Shown: piece after piece, positions 46,606 through 56,674 of the stretch
How positions within the stretch are numbered: the first letter of the stretch is position 1
How the letters are laid out: each line of letters opens with the position of its first letter
Origin: Methanobrevibacter sp.
Lineage (GTDB): Archaea; Methanobacteriota; Methanobacteria; Methanobacteriales; Methanobacteriaceae
Reading direction: 5' to 3'
DNA length: 64,000 nt
NCBI GenBank assembly: GCA_022775905.1
Contig: JALFJX010000036.1
Span: forward strand, 18,591 to 82,590
The notes under the pieces: model-generated
Databases searched by the model: none
The model's input: the letters and a program-made list of their open reading frames with translations, nothing else
What the model was told of the DNA's origin: nothing
Position numbers and translations under genes: made by a program

Positions 46606-48264
46606 ATGCCAGTTATAACATTCAAATATCAAGATTTAAAAGATTTAGGAATAGATATGGAAAAAGATGAACTAATTGACACATTACCAATGATGTCTAG
46701 TGATATTGAAGACTTTGATGATGAAGAAATCAAAGTAGAATTCTTCCCTAACAGACCGGACAATTTATCTGTTGAAGGAGTAGCCAGATCATTTAAAGGA
46801 TTCATTGGTCAAGAAGTAGGTTTTCCAGACTATAAAGTTGAAGAATCTGGCGAATATGTTACCGTAGATGAAGATGTTGCAGCAATTAGACCATATATTG
46901 CTTTTGCTAAAATCGATAACGTTGATTTTTCAGGAGACAAACTCAAATATATTATGGATTTCCAAGAAAACCTTCACTGGGTTATTGGAAGAGACAGGAA
47001 AAAAGTTGCTATCGGTATTCACAATGCTGATGTAGTAAATAGTCCTATCAAATACATTGCAACTCCAAAAGATGCAAATGCATTTGTTCCACTCGAAAAA
47101 GACATTGCAATGACTCCAGAAGAAGTTTTAACAGAACATGATAAAGGTAAAGATTATGCTCATTTAATCCAAGATTTCGAGAAATATCCATTAATTCTTG
47201 ATAAAGACGATAATGTATTATCTATGCCTCCAATCATTAACGGAGAATTGACCAAAATCAAAGAAGACGTGCATAATATCATTGTTGATGTAACTGGTAC
47301 TGACGAAAAAGCAGTTAATCAAACATTAAACATCATCTGCTCATCATTTGCAGAAGTTGGTGGACAAATAAAATCCATGGAAATTAGATATGAAGATAAA
47401 ACTATCATTACTCCTGACTTAACTCCACAGGAAATGAATGTTCATGTAGATACTGCAAATGAATTAATTGGTGGAACCAACTTAACTGCAGAAGACATTA
47501 AAGAATTATTATTAAAAGCACGTTTTGATGCTGAAATTATAAATGAAAATGAAGTAAAAGCAATTATTCCTTCATACCGTGTAGACATATTGCACGAAGT
47601 GGATATTGTTGAAAACATTGCGGTACAATACCACATAAACGATGTAGTTGCTGAACTTCCAGACATTAACACAGTAGCTTATGAAAACAACTGGTTTAAG
47701 GCAGAAGCAACAATTCGTGAAGTAATGATTGCAATGGGATTCCAGGAAGTAATGAGTTTAATGCTTACCAATGAAGAAGCACATTACGAAAAAATGAATC
47801 AAGAAGAAAAACCTCATGTTCAAGTTGCAAGACCTATCACAATTGACAGAACCATGATTAGAACCAGCTTGATTAACTCACTTATGGAATTCTTGGAAGA
47901 CAACAAACACGAAGATTTACCTCAAAAAATCTTTGAAATCGGAGATGTATTATATTTAGATGAAACTAAAGAAAACAAAACTGTTTCCTCTAAAAAATTA
48001 GCTGCACTCGTTTGTCATTCAACTGCTAACTTCACTGAAATCAAATCAATTATGAGTACTGTATTATCCAACCTCGGATACACAATGGAAATTACAGACA
48101 GTGAAAACAAAACTTTCATTGAAGGAAGAGCAGCAGATGTAACAGGTAAAGCTCAAAAAGGTACAATCAAAGGATTCTTTGGTGAAGTATCCCCTGAAGT
48201 TATCACAAACTTTACCTTAGATTACCCAGTAATTGCATTTGAAATAGAATTTATTAACAAATAA
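46606..48264 (+). CDS. pheT: Phenylalanyl-tRNA synthetase, beta subunit
   Basis: The 552-residue archaeal/eukaryotic-type beta subunit forms the heterotetramer with PheS. MPVITFKYQDLKDLGIDMEK opens the protein, EIKVEFFPNRPDNLSVEGVA and SYRVDILHEVDIVENIAVQY are typical, and IAMGFQEVMSLMLTN lies in the catalytic-like module. The pheS gene is not in this window. Confidence 0.95.
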   Translation: MPVITFKYQDLKDLGIDMEKDELIDTLPMMSSDIEDFDDEEIKVEFFPNRPDNLSVEGVARSFKGFIGQEVGFPDYKVEESGEYVTVDEDVAAIRPYIAFAKIDNVDFSGDKLKYIMDFQENLHWVIGRDRKKVAIGIHNADVVNSPIKYIATPKDANAFVPLEKDIAMTPEEVLTEHDKGKDYAHLIQDFEKYPLILDKDDNVLSMPPIINGELTKIKEDVHNIIVDVTGTDEKAVNQTLNIICSSFAEVGGQIKSMEIRYEDKTIITPDLTPQEMNVHVDTANELIGGTNLTAEDIKELLLKARFDAEIINENEVKAIIPSYRVDILHEVDIVENIAVQYHINDVVAELPDINTVAYENNWFKAEATIREVMIAMGFQEVMSLMLTNEEAHYEKMNQEEKPHVQVARPITIDRTMIRTSLINSLMEFLEDNKHEDLPQKIFEIGDVLYLDETKENKTVSSKKLAALVCHSTANFTEIKSIMSTVLSNLGYTMEITDSENKTFIEGRAADVTGKAQKGTIKGFFGEVSPEVITNFTLDYPVIAFEIEFINK

Positions 48265-48422
48265 ATTCTTTAATTCTTTTTTTAATACCATAATTTTCTC
48301 ATTTGTATTTCCATTTGAGAATAATTACTTATTTTTGGCATAGCATCATAATTATTAAAAATTAATATCAAAATAAGTAGGATAATTATAATAGATATTA
48401 AAATAATTGTGAATTTCCTCAA

Positions 48423-48827
48423 TTATTCACCAACCATTGTCAAAGTTACTGTCCTATTGTTTCTTGGCCCATCTAGTTCTATGAAAAATACTGATTGCCA
48501 AGTACCCAAATCAAGTTTTCCGTTTTTAATAGGTAGTGTCTCACTTGATGATAGCAAAAATGACATTAAATGTGACCTTGCATTGTTATCAATCCTATCA
48601 TGATCATAACTGAATTTGTCTGAAATCAGATTATTCAACATGAATTCAAAATCATTCAGTAATCCTGACTCATTTTCATTAACAACAATAGCTGATGTCG
48701 AATGTTTTGAAAAAATAGAAATTATCCCATCATCAATATCAATTATTTCATTAATTTTGGCAGTGATGTCAATGATTTCAAAGTTTTTATTGGTATTAAT
48801 TTTTAAAGAATTAAATTTGATAGTCAT
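48423..48827 (-). CDS. yjbQ: YjbQ family protein (UPF0047)
   Basis: The 134-residue protein belongs to the UPF0047/YjbQ family; some members have weak thiamine phosphate synthase activity. GIISIFSKHSTSAIVVNENE and SHLMSFLLSSSETLPIKNGK carry the conserved His residues, with GTWQSVFFIELDGPRNNRTV at the end. It converges on pheT. Confidence 0.88.
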   Translation of the reverse strand: MTIKFNSLKINTNKNFEIIDITAKINEIIDIDDGIISIFSKHSTSAIVVNENESGLLNDFEFMLNNLISDKFSYDHDRIDNNARSHLMSFLLSSSETLPIKNGKLDLGTWQSVFFIELDGPRNNRTVTLTMVGE

Positions 48828-48878
48828 TGATCATAGTTTGTTAGAACTTGTTAATAAATAAAAAAAGAAAAAGAGAAT

Positions 48879-50606
48879 TTAATCTTCAATTTCAGGTTTT
48901 CTCCAGTATCCATAAATAATCATTCCCATGATGGAAACAATACTCAATACAACTAGTCCTGAAGTATCAGTAATTTCTTTTGAAATTTTGCTTTGAGGAA
49001 CTATTTCATATGCTTTTCCTTCTTCGGATTGTTCACCCTCACTGGAATCACCTGCATTAACATCACCATTAGTCAATGCACGATTACCATTATCAGATGA
49101 ATCTTGATAACTACCAGAAGCGTTTGTTCCATAAACTCCTGAATTTTCGGAATTTGCGAAATGAGCGCTTTTAGAAGTCCCATTTTCTGAATTTCCACTA
49201 CCTTTTGAAGCACCATTTACAGTTGAATCTGCGGAATTATTAGGATTTGTTCCTGAATTTCCAGGATTGCCACTTGTTGATGTTGATGTTGAATCAGAAC
49301 CATCATTTTTCTCACCAGATGCTGTTTTATATGTAAATTTAACCGGTTTATCACCAATCATTACTTCAACCTCATATTCAGTATCCGGATCGAGATTTGC
49401 ATCAATTGTAGCTTTACCGTTTACGAATTTTGCAGTATACTGATTTCCATTAATGTTAACTTTAGTATCAAATGTACCAAATTCTTTAACTTCATTTCCA
49501 GCAGTATCATACATCTGAAGACCAATACCGTTTTTAACGGACAATGTACCCATCTTCATGATACCTGCAAGAAGCATTGGACAAACAAAAGTGTTTGCAT
49601 CATCAGTTGAATCAAACCAATTATCTCCAAGCTTGAATACTGGTAAATCAGGATTATTTTTAGCTTGATATCCTTCATTATGAGTTAAAACATTATATTT
49701 AACTTGTAATCTTGAATCTTTGCCTTCTTTTGCTGTTTTAAAGTTAGCCCCAAACAATAATCCATTACCTGATTCAAAAGCACCTAATTCATAATCAGTA
49801 TGACGTCTATTTTTAGTGAATGTATTTGCATTGATTACATCATAACTTGACTCTGAGTCAATGTAAATTCCATTAGGATTTTCATAAACCAAATTGTACT
49901 TTATCATGTTTCCAGTTGTCTTATTAAACAATGAAATTCCATTAAAGTCATTGTGATGAACAGTATTGTTAGTTATATTACAGTAATAAATGTTTGAAAG
50001 ATGAATTCCTGATCTCTTATTATAAGAAACAGTATTCTTATCAACATTTGAATTTTTGACATTTTCCAAATGGATTCCATCACCACTTGTTTTAGATATG
50101 TCATTAGACAATATACTTACATTATTAGCATTTTCAACTAAAATACCGTTTTCTCCATTTTTAACAACAACATTTTTTATTGTTGTATTATCAGATGAAT
50201 CAACGACAATACCATAATCACTATTAGATATAATAGTTATTCCTGACAAGATACTTCCACAACTGTTGGATGTGAAATAAAATCCGAAAGAATCGCTTAT
50301 TCCCAAAGTTTTAGCTTTGTCAGTTAGCTGATTTGAAGTGTATATTTTTGAATTCTTTTTAGAAATAATGTTTAATTTCTTATCTACAACTAAAGAAATA
50401 TCATTATACTCCCCATCAATAAATTCAAATTCATCCCCATCATTTGCACTATCAAACATAGTCTGAATTTCAGTATTTGATAAATTAGATGTTATTTGAT
50501 AATGTGAACTGACAGTAGCATTATCTGGAGTGTCATCCGCACTAACCGCTGAAATAACACATAAGGCAATAAAGCATATGAATAAAATATTCACTAATTT
50601 ATTCAT
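48879..50606 (-). CDS. Surface parallel beta-helix protein with C-terminal membrane anchor
   Basis: The 575-residue protein starts at the ATG at 50606 behind GGGAG. A signal peptide (MNKLVNILFICFIALCVISA) leads into a NosD-like right-handed beta-helix (residues about 85-260; NVVVKNGENGILVENANNVS, NKRSGIHLSNIYYCNITNNT), a small Ig-like domain (DTKVNINGNQYTAKFVNGKA), and a long Ser/Gly/Asn stalk. One membrane helix near the end (LVVLSIVSIMGMIIYGYW) with RKPEIED inside anchors it. It is an adhesin-like, wall-spanning protein by architecture; the ligand is unknown. Confidence 0.82.
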   Translation of the reverse strand: MNKLVNILFICFIALCVISAVSADDTPDNATVSSHYQITSNLSNTEIQTMFDSANDGDEFEFIDGEYNDISLVVDKKLNIISKKNSKIYTSNQLTDKAKTLGISDSFGFYFTSNSCGSILSGITIISNSDYGIVVDSSDNTTIKNVVVKNGENGILVENANNVSILSNDISKTSGDGIHLENVKNSNVDKNTVSYNKRSGIHLSNIYYCNITNNTVHHNDFNGISLFNKTTGNMIKYNLVYENPNGIYIDSESSYDVINANTFTKNRRHTDYELGAFESGNGLLFGANFKTAKEGKDSRLQVKYNVLTHNEGYQAKNNPDLPVFKLGDNWFDSTDDANTFVCPMLLAGIMKMGTLSVKNGIGLQMYDTAGNEVKEFGTFDTKVNINGNQYTAKFVNGKATIDANLDPDTEYEVEVMIGDKPVKFTYKTASGEKNDGSDSTSTSTSGNPGNSGTNPNNSADSTVNGASKGSGNSENGTSKSAHFANSENSGVYGTNASGSYQDSSDNGNRALTNGDVNAGDSSEGEQSEEGKAYEIVPQSKISKEITDTSGLVVLSIVSIMGMIIYGYWRKPEIED

Positions 50607-50642
50607 ACAATCTCCCGATATGACTTTAAAATCAATACCCAA

Positions 50643-50932
50643 TTAATCAAAGTTAAAGTAAATCAATTTACATGTAAAAAACCATAATATGAAATAACTT
50701 TATTATTGATGAATATTTAATACATAATTAACTCAATTATTCAATGAAAAATAAATGATATGTATTAATAGTAATATTGATTTTATACTTAAATATTTAT
50801 TTTTAATACATATATAAACCTTATTAAAAAAATAACAAAATTAAATTTTAAAATTAAACAGTAATTACGTTATTATAAGAAAATAAAATTAAAATATCCT
50901 AATATTTAAATAATATAAAAAATACAATATGA
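50643..50932. other. Intergenic region between divergent surface-protein genes
   Basis: The AT-rich space holds the promoters of both surface-protein genes. For the plus-strand gene, TAAATAATATAAAAAA near 50904-50920 is a possible TATA region. Nothing else stands out here. Confidence 0.4.
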
Positions 50933-50977
50933 ACTATATTGCTTAACGATGAAATTTAATTAGTTTAGCAATATAGT
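50933..50977 (+). promoter_or_regulatory. Perfect 11-bp inverted repeat before the adhesin gene
   Basis: ACTATATTGCT (50933-50943) and AGCAATATAGT (50967-50977) are perfect inverted arms 23 bases apart, ending 22 bases before the ATG at 51000. It could be a DNA operator or a 5' leader hairpin of the transcript. Confidence 0.5.
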
Positions 50978-50999
50978 AATTTTAATAAGAGGAATGAAT

Positions 51000-53981
51000 A
51001 TGGATAGAAAACATTATATTTTAGCCATATCCTTATTTTTAATCGTATTTTTATGTTCAAGTGTTTCATTTGCTCAGGGAAATACAACTGACATGCCCAC
51101 AGTGCCAGAAAATAATGATATGACTATCCTAAATGAAGGAGACAGTAATGTTAATCAAACACATTCACAACATACTATTACTGTAGGTTCTGATAGTGCA
51201 ACTATTCAGAACGAAATTAATAGTATGAATGATGGTGACATACTTAACTTCGAAACTGGAACCTATAATGACATATGTATATATGTTAACAAAAGCATTA
51301 CCATTAACGGTAATGGAGCAGAATTAGTAGGATATGACACTCCTTCTAAAGACAACACTCCCGATATTATCTATAATGATACTGACAAAGGAGGATATGC
51401 AATTGCAAACTTTGCTACATTATATGTTGTCAAAGCAGATAATGTTGTAATTAGCGGATTAAAAATAACTGGCGGTGCAAACAGCGCTGCTACTTATTCC
51501 AATGCATTAGTATATGCAATGAACTCAAACAATTTAACATTTAAAAACAATGTTTTATACGGATCTTCCTGGGGATTATATTTCCAATCCTGTGCTGATG
51601 GCCATGTAACCAACAACACAATTAAAAATCAGGAAACAACCGGATTTTTAAACTTTGGATCTGCAAGGACTGTCATAGCAAACAATACTGTGATAAATGC
51701 TACAAACCACGGTATTGATGTAAGACACGGAACCGGTCCAGATGTTCAAGTTATAAACAATACTGTGATTGGTTCAAAAGAAGGAATTTACTTGATGCAT
51801 TCTGCTGGACACACTGCAGCAAACAATACTTTAATTAATTGTACCATCAGTTCAATTACCTGTTATGGTTCATCAAATGTCAAATTAAGTGGAAACAAAA
51901 TGCAAAAATCAAGAATTGGTATTTTACTCGGTGGAGGATACACAAACATCACTGTAGGTGAAAATACATTTGCTTTAGATAACTTACCTTACCCACCAAC
52001 ATTCGTATACTATGTTGCAGAAGCAAAATCTGAATACCAAAGTGCTGAAGACATTATGGGTACTTACTCTGACAGTTCAAATACCGTAGACAATTATGTT
52101 GCATTTACTGGAATTGAAACTCCTAAATATATTGCTATCAGCTATGATGATATTTTAGCAAAAACCGGAACTGAATACGTCGTTCCTGAAGGAGCTACCA
52201 ATGAAGAAATTCAAACAATAATTAACGGTATGACTGATGGTGACACTTTAAGCTTCACTGCAAACGCTGTTTACAATGACATTTCAATCTACACCGATAA
52301 AAACATCAAAATTTTAGGTAACAATGCTACTTTAGTTGGCTGTACTGGAATTAACTTTAAAGACAATGAACAATACTTAAGCAATGTTGCTGAAAAAGTT
52401 AAAAATACTACTGCAGACGGTGGATACGCTGTAGCATACAATGCAGTATTATACGTATTAAACGCAACTAATGTTGTCGTGAGTGATTTAAACATCAAAG
52501 CACAATATCCTAGCTACGATACAACCAAAGTCACTGCAATGACCAATGAATACAAAACCGCTGGAATCTATGCTGAATCAAATATTAACTTAACCATTAC
52601 TGGCTGTGATGTTACTGGTGCATCATGGGGTATTTTCCAACAATACTGTAAAAACAGCATCATCACTAAAAACACAATCCATGATGTGTACACAACTGGT
52701 ATTATGAACTTCGGTTCTCCAAACGGAATTATTGCTGAAAATACAGTAATCAATGCTACAAACCACGGTATTGATGTAAGACACGGAACCGGACCTAACG
52801 TAACTATATTCAATAACACAATCTCTGGTGCAAAAGAAGGAATCTATCTCATGCACTCTAAAGGACACACTGTATACAACAATACTATTTCCAACTGTAA
52901 AATCAGTGGAATTACTGCTTATGGATCTGCAGATGAAGTAATCTTCAACAATTCAATTTCTGGAAGTAGAATTGGTATTTTACTCGGTGGAGGATACTCA
53001 AACATAACCATTGGTGCAAATTCATTCAATTTAGACTTTTTACCATACCCACCAACATTTGTAACCTATATTGCAAGAGCTGAAACCAAATATCAAAGTG
53101 TAGATGATGTTATGAGAACTTACTCTGACAAAGAAACTGTGACTATTGATGCATATGATGTTGTTGGATACAAAGATGATATAACATTTACTTTAATTGG
53201 TCAAAATGGAGAAAAATTAGCTAACCAAGATGTAGTTATTTCCATTAATGGTGTAAACTTCACCGCTAAAACCGATGAAAATAGTACTGCACTCATCTCT
53301 CCTAAATTAACTACAGGTGTTTACACCGCAACAATCACATTTGCTGGTAATGATAATTACGCAAAAACCATTGTAAATAAAACCATTACTGTAAAAGATG
53401 ACAGAATTAAAACATCCATTACTGCATCCAATAAAAATATTTACTTAACTACAATTGTTAAAGGATACTCATACAGTATTACTCTTAAAGATGTAAGTGG
53501 AAAAGTTTTAGCAAATAAAAAAGTTACAGTTACATTCAATGGCAAAACTTACACTGCAACCACCAATTCCAAAGGTGTTGCTACATTTAAAGTAAAAGCT
53601 ACAACTACTGGATCTAAAAAAGCAACTATAAAATTTGCTGGTGATGATTACTATGCACCAATCACTAAAACCACTACTTTAAAAGTCATTAAACAACCAA
53701 CTAAAATCACTGCTTACAAAAAGACTTTCAAAGTAAGAACAAAAGTTAAATCATACACTATTACATTAAAAAACAGCAACGGAAAAGTTGTAAGTAAAGC
53801 TAAAGTTTATCTCAAAATTAAAGGTAAAACATACAAAGCATATATCAATTCCAAAGGTAAAGCTACATTTAAAATTACCAAATTAACTACAAGAGGTAAA
53901 TACACAGCAACAATAAAATTCTCTGGAAGCAAATACTATAGTGCAACCAGTAAAAAAGTATACATAACAACAAAAAGATAG
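51000..53981 (+). CDS. Adhesin-like surface protein: two beta-helices and three Ig-like repeats
   Basis: The 993-residue protein starts at the ATG at 51000 (AAGAGG at a proper distance). A signal peptide (ILAISLFLIVFLCSSVSFAQ) is followed by two homologous NosD-like beta-helix units (about 55-350 and 395-695). Each ends with NATNHGIDVRHGTGP, RIGILLGGGY and PYPPTFV blocks. Three Ig-like repeats follow (VVGYKDDITFTLIGQNGEKL; YSITLKDVSGKVLANKKVTV; SYTITLKNSNGKVVSKAKVY). The very basic C-terminus (SKKVYITTKR) has no membrane helix, so attachment is probably through pseudomurein or by other proteins. Confidence 0.85.
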   Translation: MDRKHYILAISLFLIVFLCSSVSFAQGNTTDMPTVPENNDMTILNEGDSNVNQTHSQHTITVGSDSATIQNEINSMNDGDILNFETGTYNDICIYVNKSITINGNGAELVGYDTPSKDNTPDIIYNDTDKGGYAIANFATLYVVKADNVVISGLKITGGANSAATYSNALVYAMNSNNLTFKNNVLYGSSWGLYFQSCADGHVTNNTIKNQETTGFLNFGSARTVIANNTVINATNHGIDVRHGTGPDVQVINNTVIGSKEGIYLMHSAGHTAANNTLINCTISSITCYGSSNVKLSGNKMQKSRIGILLGGGYTNITVGENTFALDNLPYPPTFVYYVAEAKSEYQSAEDIMGTYSDSSNTVDNYVAFTGIETPKYIAISYDDILAKTGTEYVVPEGATNEEIQTIINGMTDGDTLSFTANAVYNDISIYTDKNIKILGNNATLVGCTGINFKDNEQYLSNVAEKVKNTTADGGYAVAYNAVLYVLNATNVVVSDLNIKAQYPSYDTTKVTAMTNEYKTAGIYAESNINLTITGCDVTGASWGIFQQYCKNSIITKNTIHDVYTTGIMNFGSPNGIIAENTVINATNHGIDVRHGTGPNVTIFNNTISGAKEGIYLMHSKGHTVYNNTISNCKISGITAYGSADEVIFNNSISGSRIGILLGGGYSNITIGANSFNLDFLPYPPTFVTYIARAETKYQSVDDVMRTYSDKETVTIDAYDVVGYKDDITFTLIGQNGEKLANQDVVISINGVNFTAKTDENSTALISPKLTTGVYTATITFAGNDNYAKTIVNKTITVKDDRIKTSITASNKNIYLTTIVKGYSYSITLKDVSGKVLANKKVTVTFNGKTYTATTNSKGVATFKVKATTTGSKKATIKFAGDDYYAPITKTTTLKVIKQPTKITAYKKTFKVRTKVKSYTITLKNSNGKVVSKAKVYLKIKGKTYKAYINSKGKATFKITKLTTRGKYTATIKFSGSKYYSATSKKVYITTKR

Positions 53982-54014
53982 AAGAGACTTTAAAAATCTC
54001 TCTATTTTTTTCTT
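53978..54014 (+). terminator. Hairpin terminator of the adhesin-like gene
   Basis: TAGAAGAGA and TCTCTCTA can pair across a loop of about 9 bases just after the stop codon, followed by TTTTTTTCTTTTTC. Confidence 0.5.
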
Positions 54015-54027
54015 TTTCTAAAAAAAA

Positions 54028-54249
54028 TTAATAATATTTCTTTTTACGATCATATGCGAAGTAAATAATGCATATTCCAATTAAAATCAATACTATTTGT
54101 GGGAATATCAAAAATATAATTGCAGGAATTAATTTTAACTCCGCAAGCAACCATAAAACACCATAAATTACAATTAAAGCTCCAAAAATGATAGCTATCT
54201 TGTAACCCATATCCTTTAAATCAAATGGTATTTGACCTCTGAAAGGCAT
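54028..54249 (-). CDS. Small two-helix membrane protein
   Basis: The 73-residue protein has two membrane segments (IAIIFGALIVIYGVLWLLAE; IFLIFPQIVLILIGICIIYF) and a basic end (DRKKKYY). It lies 8 bases downstream of rpiA and probably shares its transcript. Function is unknown. Confidence 0.65.
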   Translation of the reverse strand: MPFRGQIPFDLKDMGYKIAIIFGALIVIYGVLWLLAELKLIPAIIFLIFPQIVLILIGICIIYFAYDRKKKYY

Positions 54250-54257
54250 TTAATCAC

Positions 54258-54944
54258 CTACAATTCTTTAGTACCATCATCAGTACCGATGATGACTTTA
54301 TCAACCATTTGTGTAAATATTCCGTTTTCAACTACACCTGGAATAGTATTAATATCAATTTCCAAATGTTTTGGAGATTCAATCTTATCAAATTTAGCAT
54401 CAATGACAAAATTACCGTTATCAGTGATTACAGGACCATCTTTTCTTTGTGCCATTCTGATTTCACATTCAGCACCCATATCTTCCAATTCTTTAATGAC
54501 CATACGGGATGCATCAGGCAATACTTCAACAGGCACTGGGAAATTTCCTAACTCTTCGACAACTTTTGATTCATCTACGATAACAATGAACTGTTTAGCA
54601 GCATAGTCAACGATTTTTTCTTTGGTGTGAGCTGCTCCTCCACCTTTGATTAAATTAAATTCACCATCAACTTCATCTGCTCCATCAACAGACAAGTCAA
54701 TGTCATTTTCTTCCAAAGTAGTGATTGGAATGTTCCATTGTTTTGCAATTAATAATGATTGAAATGAAGTTGGAATACCTTTTACACTTATTCCTTCCTC
54801 TTTGATTCTCATACCAACTTTTTCAATGAAAAAGTGAGTTGTTGAACCGGTTCCTAATCCTAAAACCATTCCATCTTCCACATATTCAGCAGCTTTGTAA
54901 CCTGCGTTCTTTTTACTGGAACTGTTACTACTAGTATCTTTCAT
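54258..54944 (-). CDS. rpiA: Ribose-5-phosphate isomerase A
   Basis: The 228-residue enzyme interconverts ribose-5-phosphate and ribulose-5-phosphate. [20 protein letters not shown] binds phosphate, [20 protein letters not shown] contains the catalytic Asp residues, and [20 protein letters not shown] the catalytic region with Lys. The N-terminus is slightly extended by a Ser/Lys-rich stretch. It overlaps the UPF0179 stop by one base. Confidence 0.95.
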   Translation of the reverse strand: MKDTSSNSSSKKNAGYKAAEYVEDGMVLGLGTGSTTHFFIEKVGMRIKEEGISVKGIPTSFQSLLIAKQWNIPITTLEENDIDLSVDGADEVDGEFNLIKGGGAAHTKEKIVDYAAKQFIVIVDESKVVEELGNFPVPVEVLPDASRMVIKELEDMGAECEIRMAQRKDGPVITDNGNFVIDAKFDKIESPKHLEIDINTIPGVVENGIFTQMVDKVIIGTDDGTKEL

Positions 54945-55381
54945 TATATCACAAATCCTAAAGTAAGTTTATTGAGTTTAAATCCTTTTTTACATTCACC
55001 TTTATGTTTACCTTCATTATTCAAGACAATGCATTTATCATTTTCATGTAATCCGTCAGGGAAACATAAATCATGGAATTCACATGTTTCATCACAGTCA
55101 GCAGCATTGAATGTGAATGTTGATCCTTCAAAAATATTTTTGGAAGTAGTTAATAATTCAATTTTTGCCCTATCAATTTCTACAGGAACTACAATTCCTC
55201 CAGAGTGTATTGGACATTTTTGCTCATTTTCTTTAACATTTACAACAACATACTTTCTGTTAATTTCAAGGTTTCCAACGCAAGATGATTTAAATCTACA
55301 TTTTTCACATTCATCAGCCGGACCTAAAAAAACAAATTCTTGACCTTTTTTAGCCAAATCTTTACCTATTAATGTAATCAT
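54944..55381 (-). CDS. UPF0179 family cysteine-rich protein
   Basis: The 145-residue archaeal protein has at least eight conserved cysteines ([35 protein letters not shown]), suited for a zinc or Fe-S centre. It belongs to the UPF0179 family of methanogens and halophiles; the function is unknown. It is coupled to rpiA downstream and abuts egsA upstream. Confidence 0.88.
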   Translation of the reverse strand: MITLIGKDLAKKGQEFVFLGPADECEKCRFKSSCVGNLEINRKYVVVNVKENEQKCPIHSGGIVVPVEIDRAKIELLTTSKNIFEGSTFTFNAADCDETCEFHDLCFPDGLHENDKCIVLNNEGKHKGECKKGFKLNKLTLGFVI

Positions 55382-56425
55382 CTAAATCACCTCAGTTTTA
55401 TAAGCAAGCTCATAGGCCGCTTCACGAGAAATTCCATTATCACCTAAAATAGTGTATCTTTCAGGTCTAAGTTTATTAGCCATAACTAATGCATCAATAA
55501 TTTCTTCTTCAGAGATACCAACTTCAGCAGCAGTTGTTGGAGCTTGAACTGATTCCAATGCATTTTTAATAACTCTCCAATCTCCACCATGCAAATACAT
55601 CATCATTATTGTACCGATACCACATTGTTCACCATGCAATGCTGGCTTATCAAGAATCTTGTCCAAAGCATGTGAGAACAGATGCTCAGATCCGCTTGCT
55701 GGGCGTGATGAACCTGCAATACTGATAGCCATTCCACCACTGAACAATGATTTCATTACAATACGTGCACTAGGTTCTAGATTAGGCTTAATATTGGCAA
55801 TATTATCAGTAATCAAATGAGCAGACATTATGGATAATGCTGCTGCAGATTCACTGAATAATTCATTTTTTAAACGATGAGCCAATTCCCAATCCTTAAT
55901 AGCTGTGAAGTTAGCTATCAAATCAGCACAGCCTGCTGCAAGTAATCTGAATGGTGACTGTGCAATAATCTCGGAATCCGCAATAACTGCTATTGGAGAA
56001 TGTGCAGTGGCAGATATTGATGTATTTGGATTTTTTATTGATGCTAAAGGAGATACAATACCGTCGTGTGAAGCTGTTGTTGGCATGGATACAAAGTATA
56101 CGCCTTGATTGAATGAAGATAATTTAGCTACATCAATAACCTTCCCTCCACCAATACCTAAAACAGTAGTTTCTGGAGTGATTAATTCTTCAACTTCTGA
56201 AATTGATTCTTCAGAAGCATTATCAACCTTAATTACATCATAAGATAAATTATTTTTCTCTAAGCTTTCAATGACCGGCTTTGCTCCAATTTCATAAGTA
56301 TGAGAACCTGTCACTATTAAAAAATCATTACCCAAATGCAAAGACTTACAAATATCGGCAGTATCATGTACAATACCCGGATCAATGTAAACTTCACGAG
56401 GCATTTGTATTTTCCTATTAGTCAT
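55382..56425 (-). CDS. egsA: sn-Glycerol-1-phosphate dehydrogenase
   Basis: The 347-residue enzyme makes the glycerol-1-phosphate backbone of archaeal lipids from dihydroxyacetone phosphate. TTVLGIGGGKVIDVAKLSSF binds the nicotinamide cofactor, FVSMPTTASHDGIVSPLASI is a family block, and zinc ligands lie in ASGSEHLFSHALDKIL and ALHGEQCGIGTIMMMYLHGG. The start is the ATG at 56425 with GGAGA upstream. With hmgA it makes the window firmly archaeal. Confidence 0.95.
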   Translation of the reverse strand: MTNRKIQMPREVYIDPGIVHDTADICKSLHLGNDFLIVTGSHTYEIGAKPVIESLEKNNLSYDVIKVDNASEESISEVEELITPETTVLGIGGGKVIDVAKLSSFNQGVYFVSMPTTASHDGIVSPLASIKNPNTSISATAHSPIAVIADSEIIAQSPFRLLAAGCADLIANFTAIKDWELAHRLKNELFSESAAALSIMSAHLITDNIANIKPNLEPSARIVMKSLFSGGMAISIAGSSRPASGSEHLFSHALDKILDKPALHGEQCGIGTIMMMYLHGGDWRVIKNALESVQAPTTAAEVGISEEEIIDALVMANKLRPERYTILGDNGISREAAYELAYKTEVI

Positions 56426-56674
56426 AATATCTCCTAAAAATAAATTATACAATATTATATATGTATAAAATAATTATAAATAACTTTCTTATTCTAAAAA
56501 GTTACACTTGAAATGCACCTCTTATCACAGATAAATTATAAGTTATAACTTATAAGAAATATAAAAAATGTTTTTCAAAAAATGAACAGCATCATAAGAA
56601 TTTAATCAAAATTAAATAAACTTAATACTTATTAAAAACAAATAATTTAATATTATAAAATTATTTTAGGTGAT

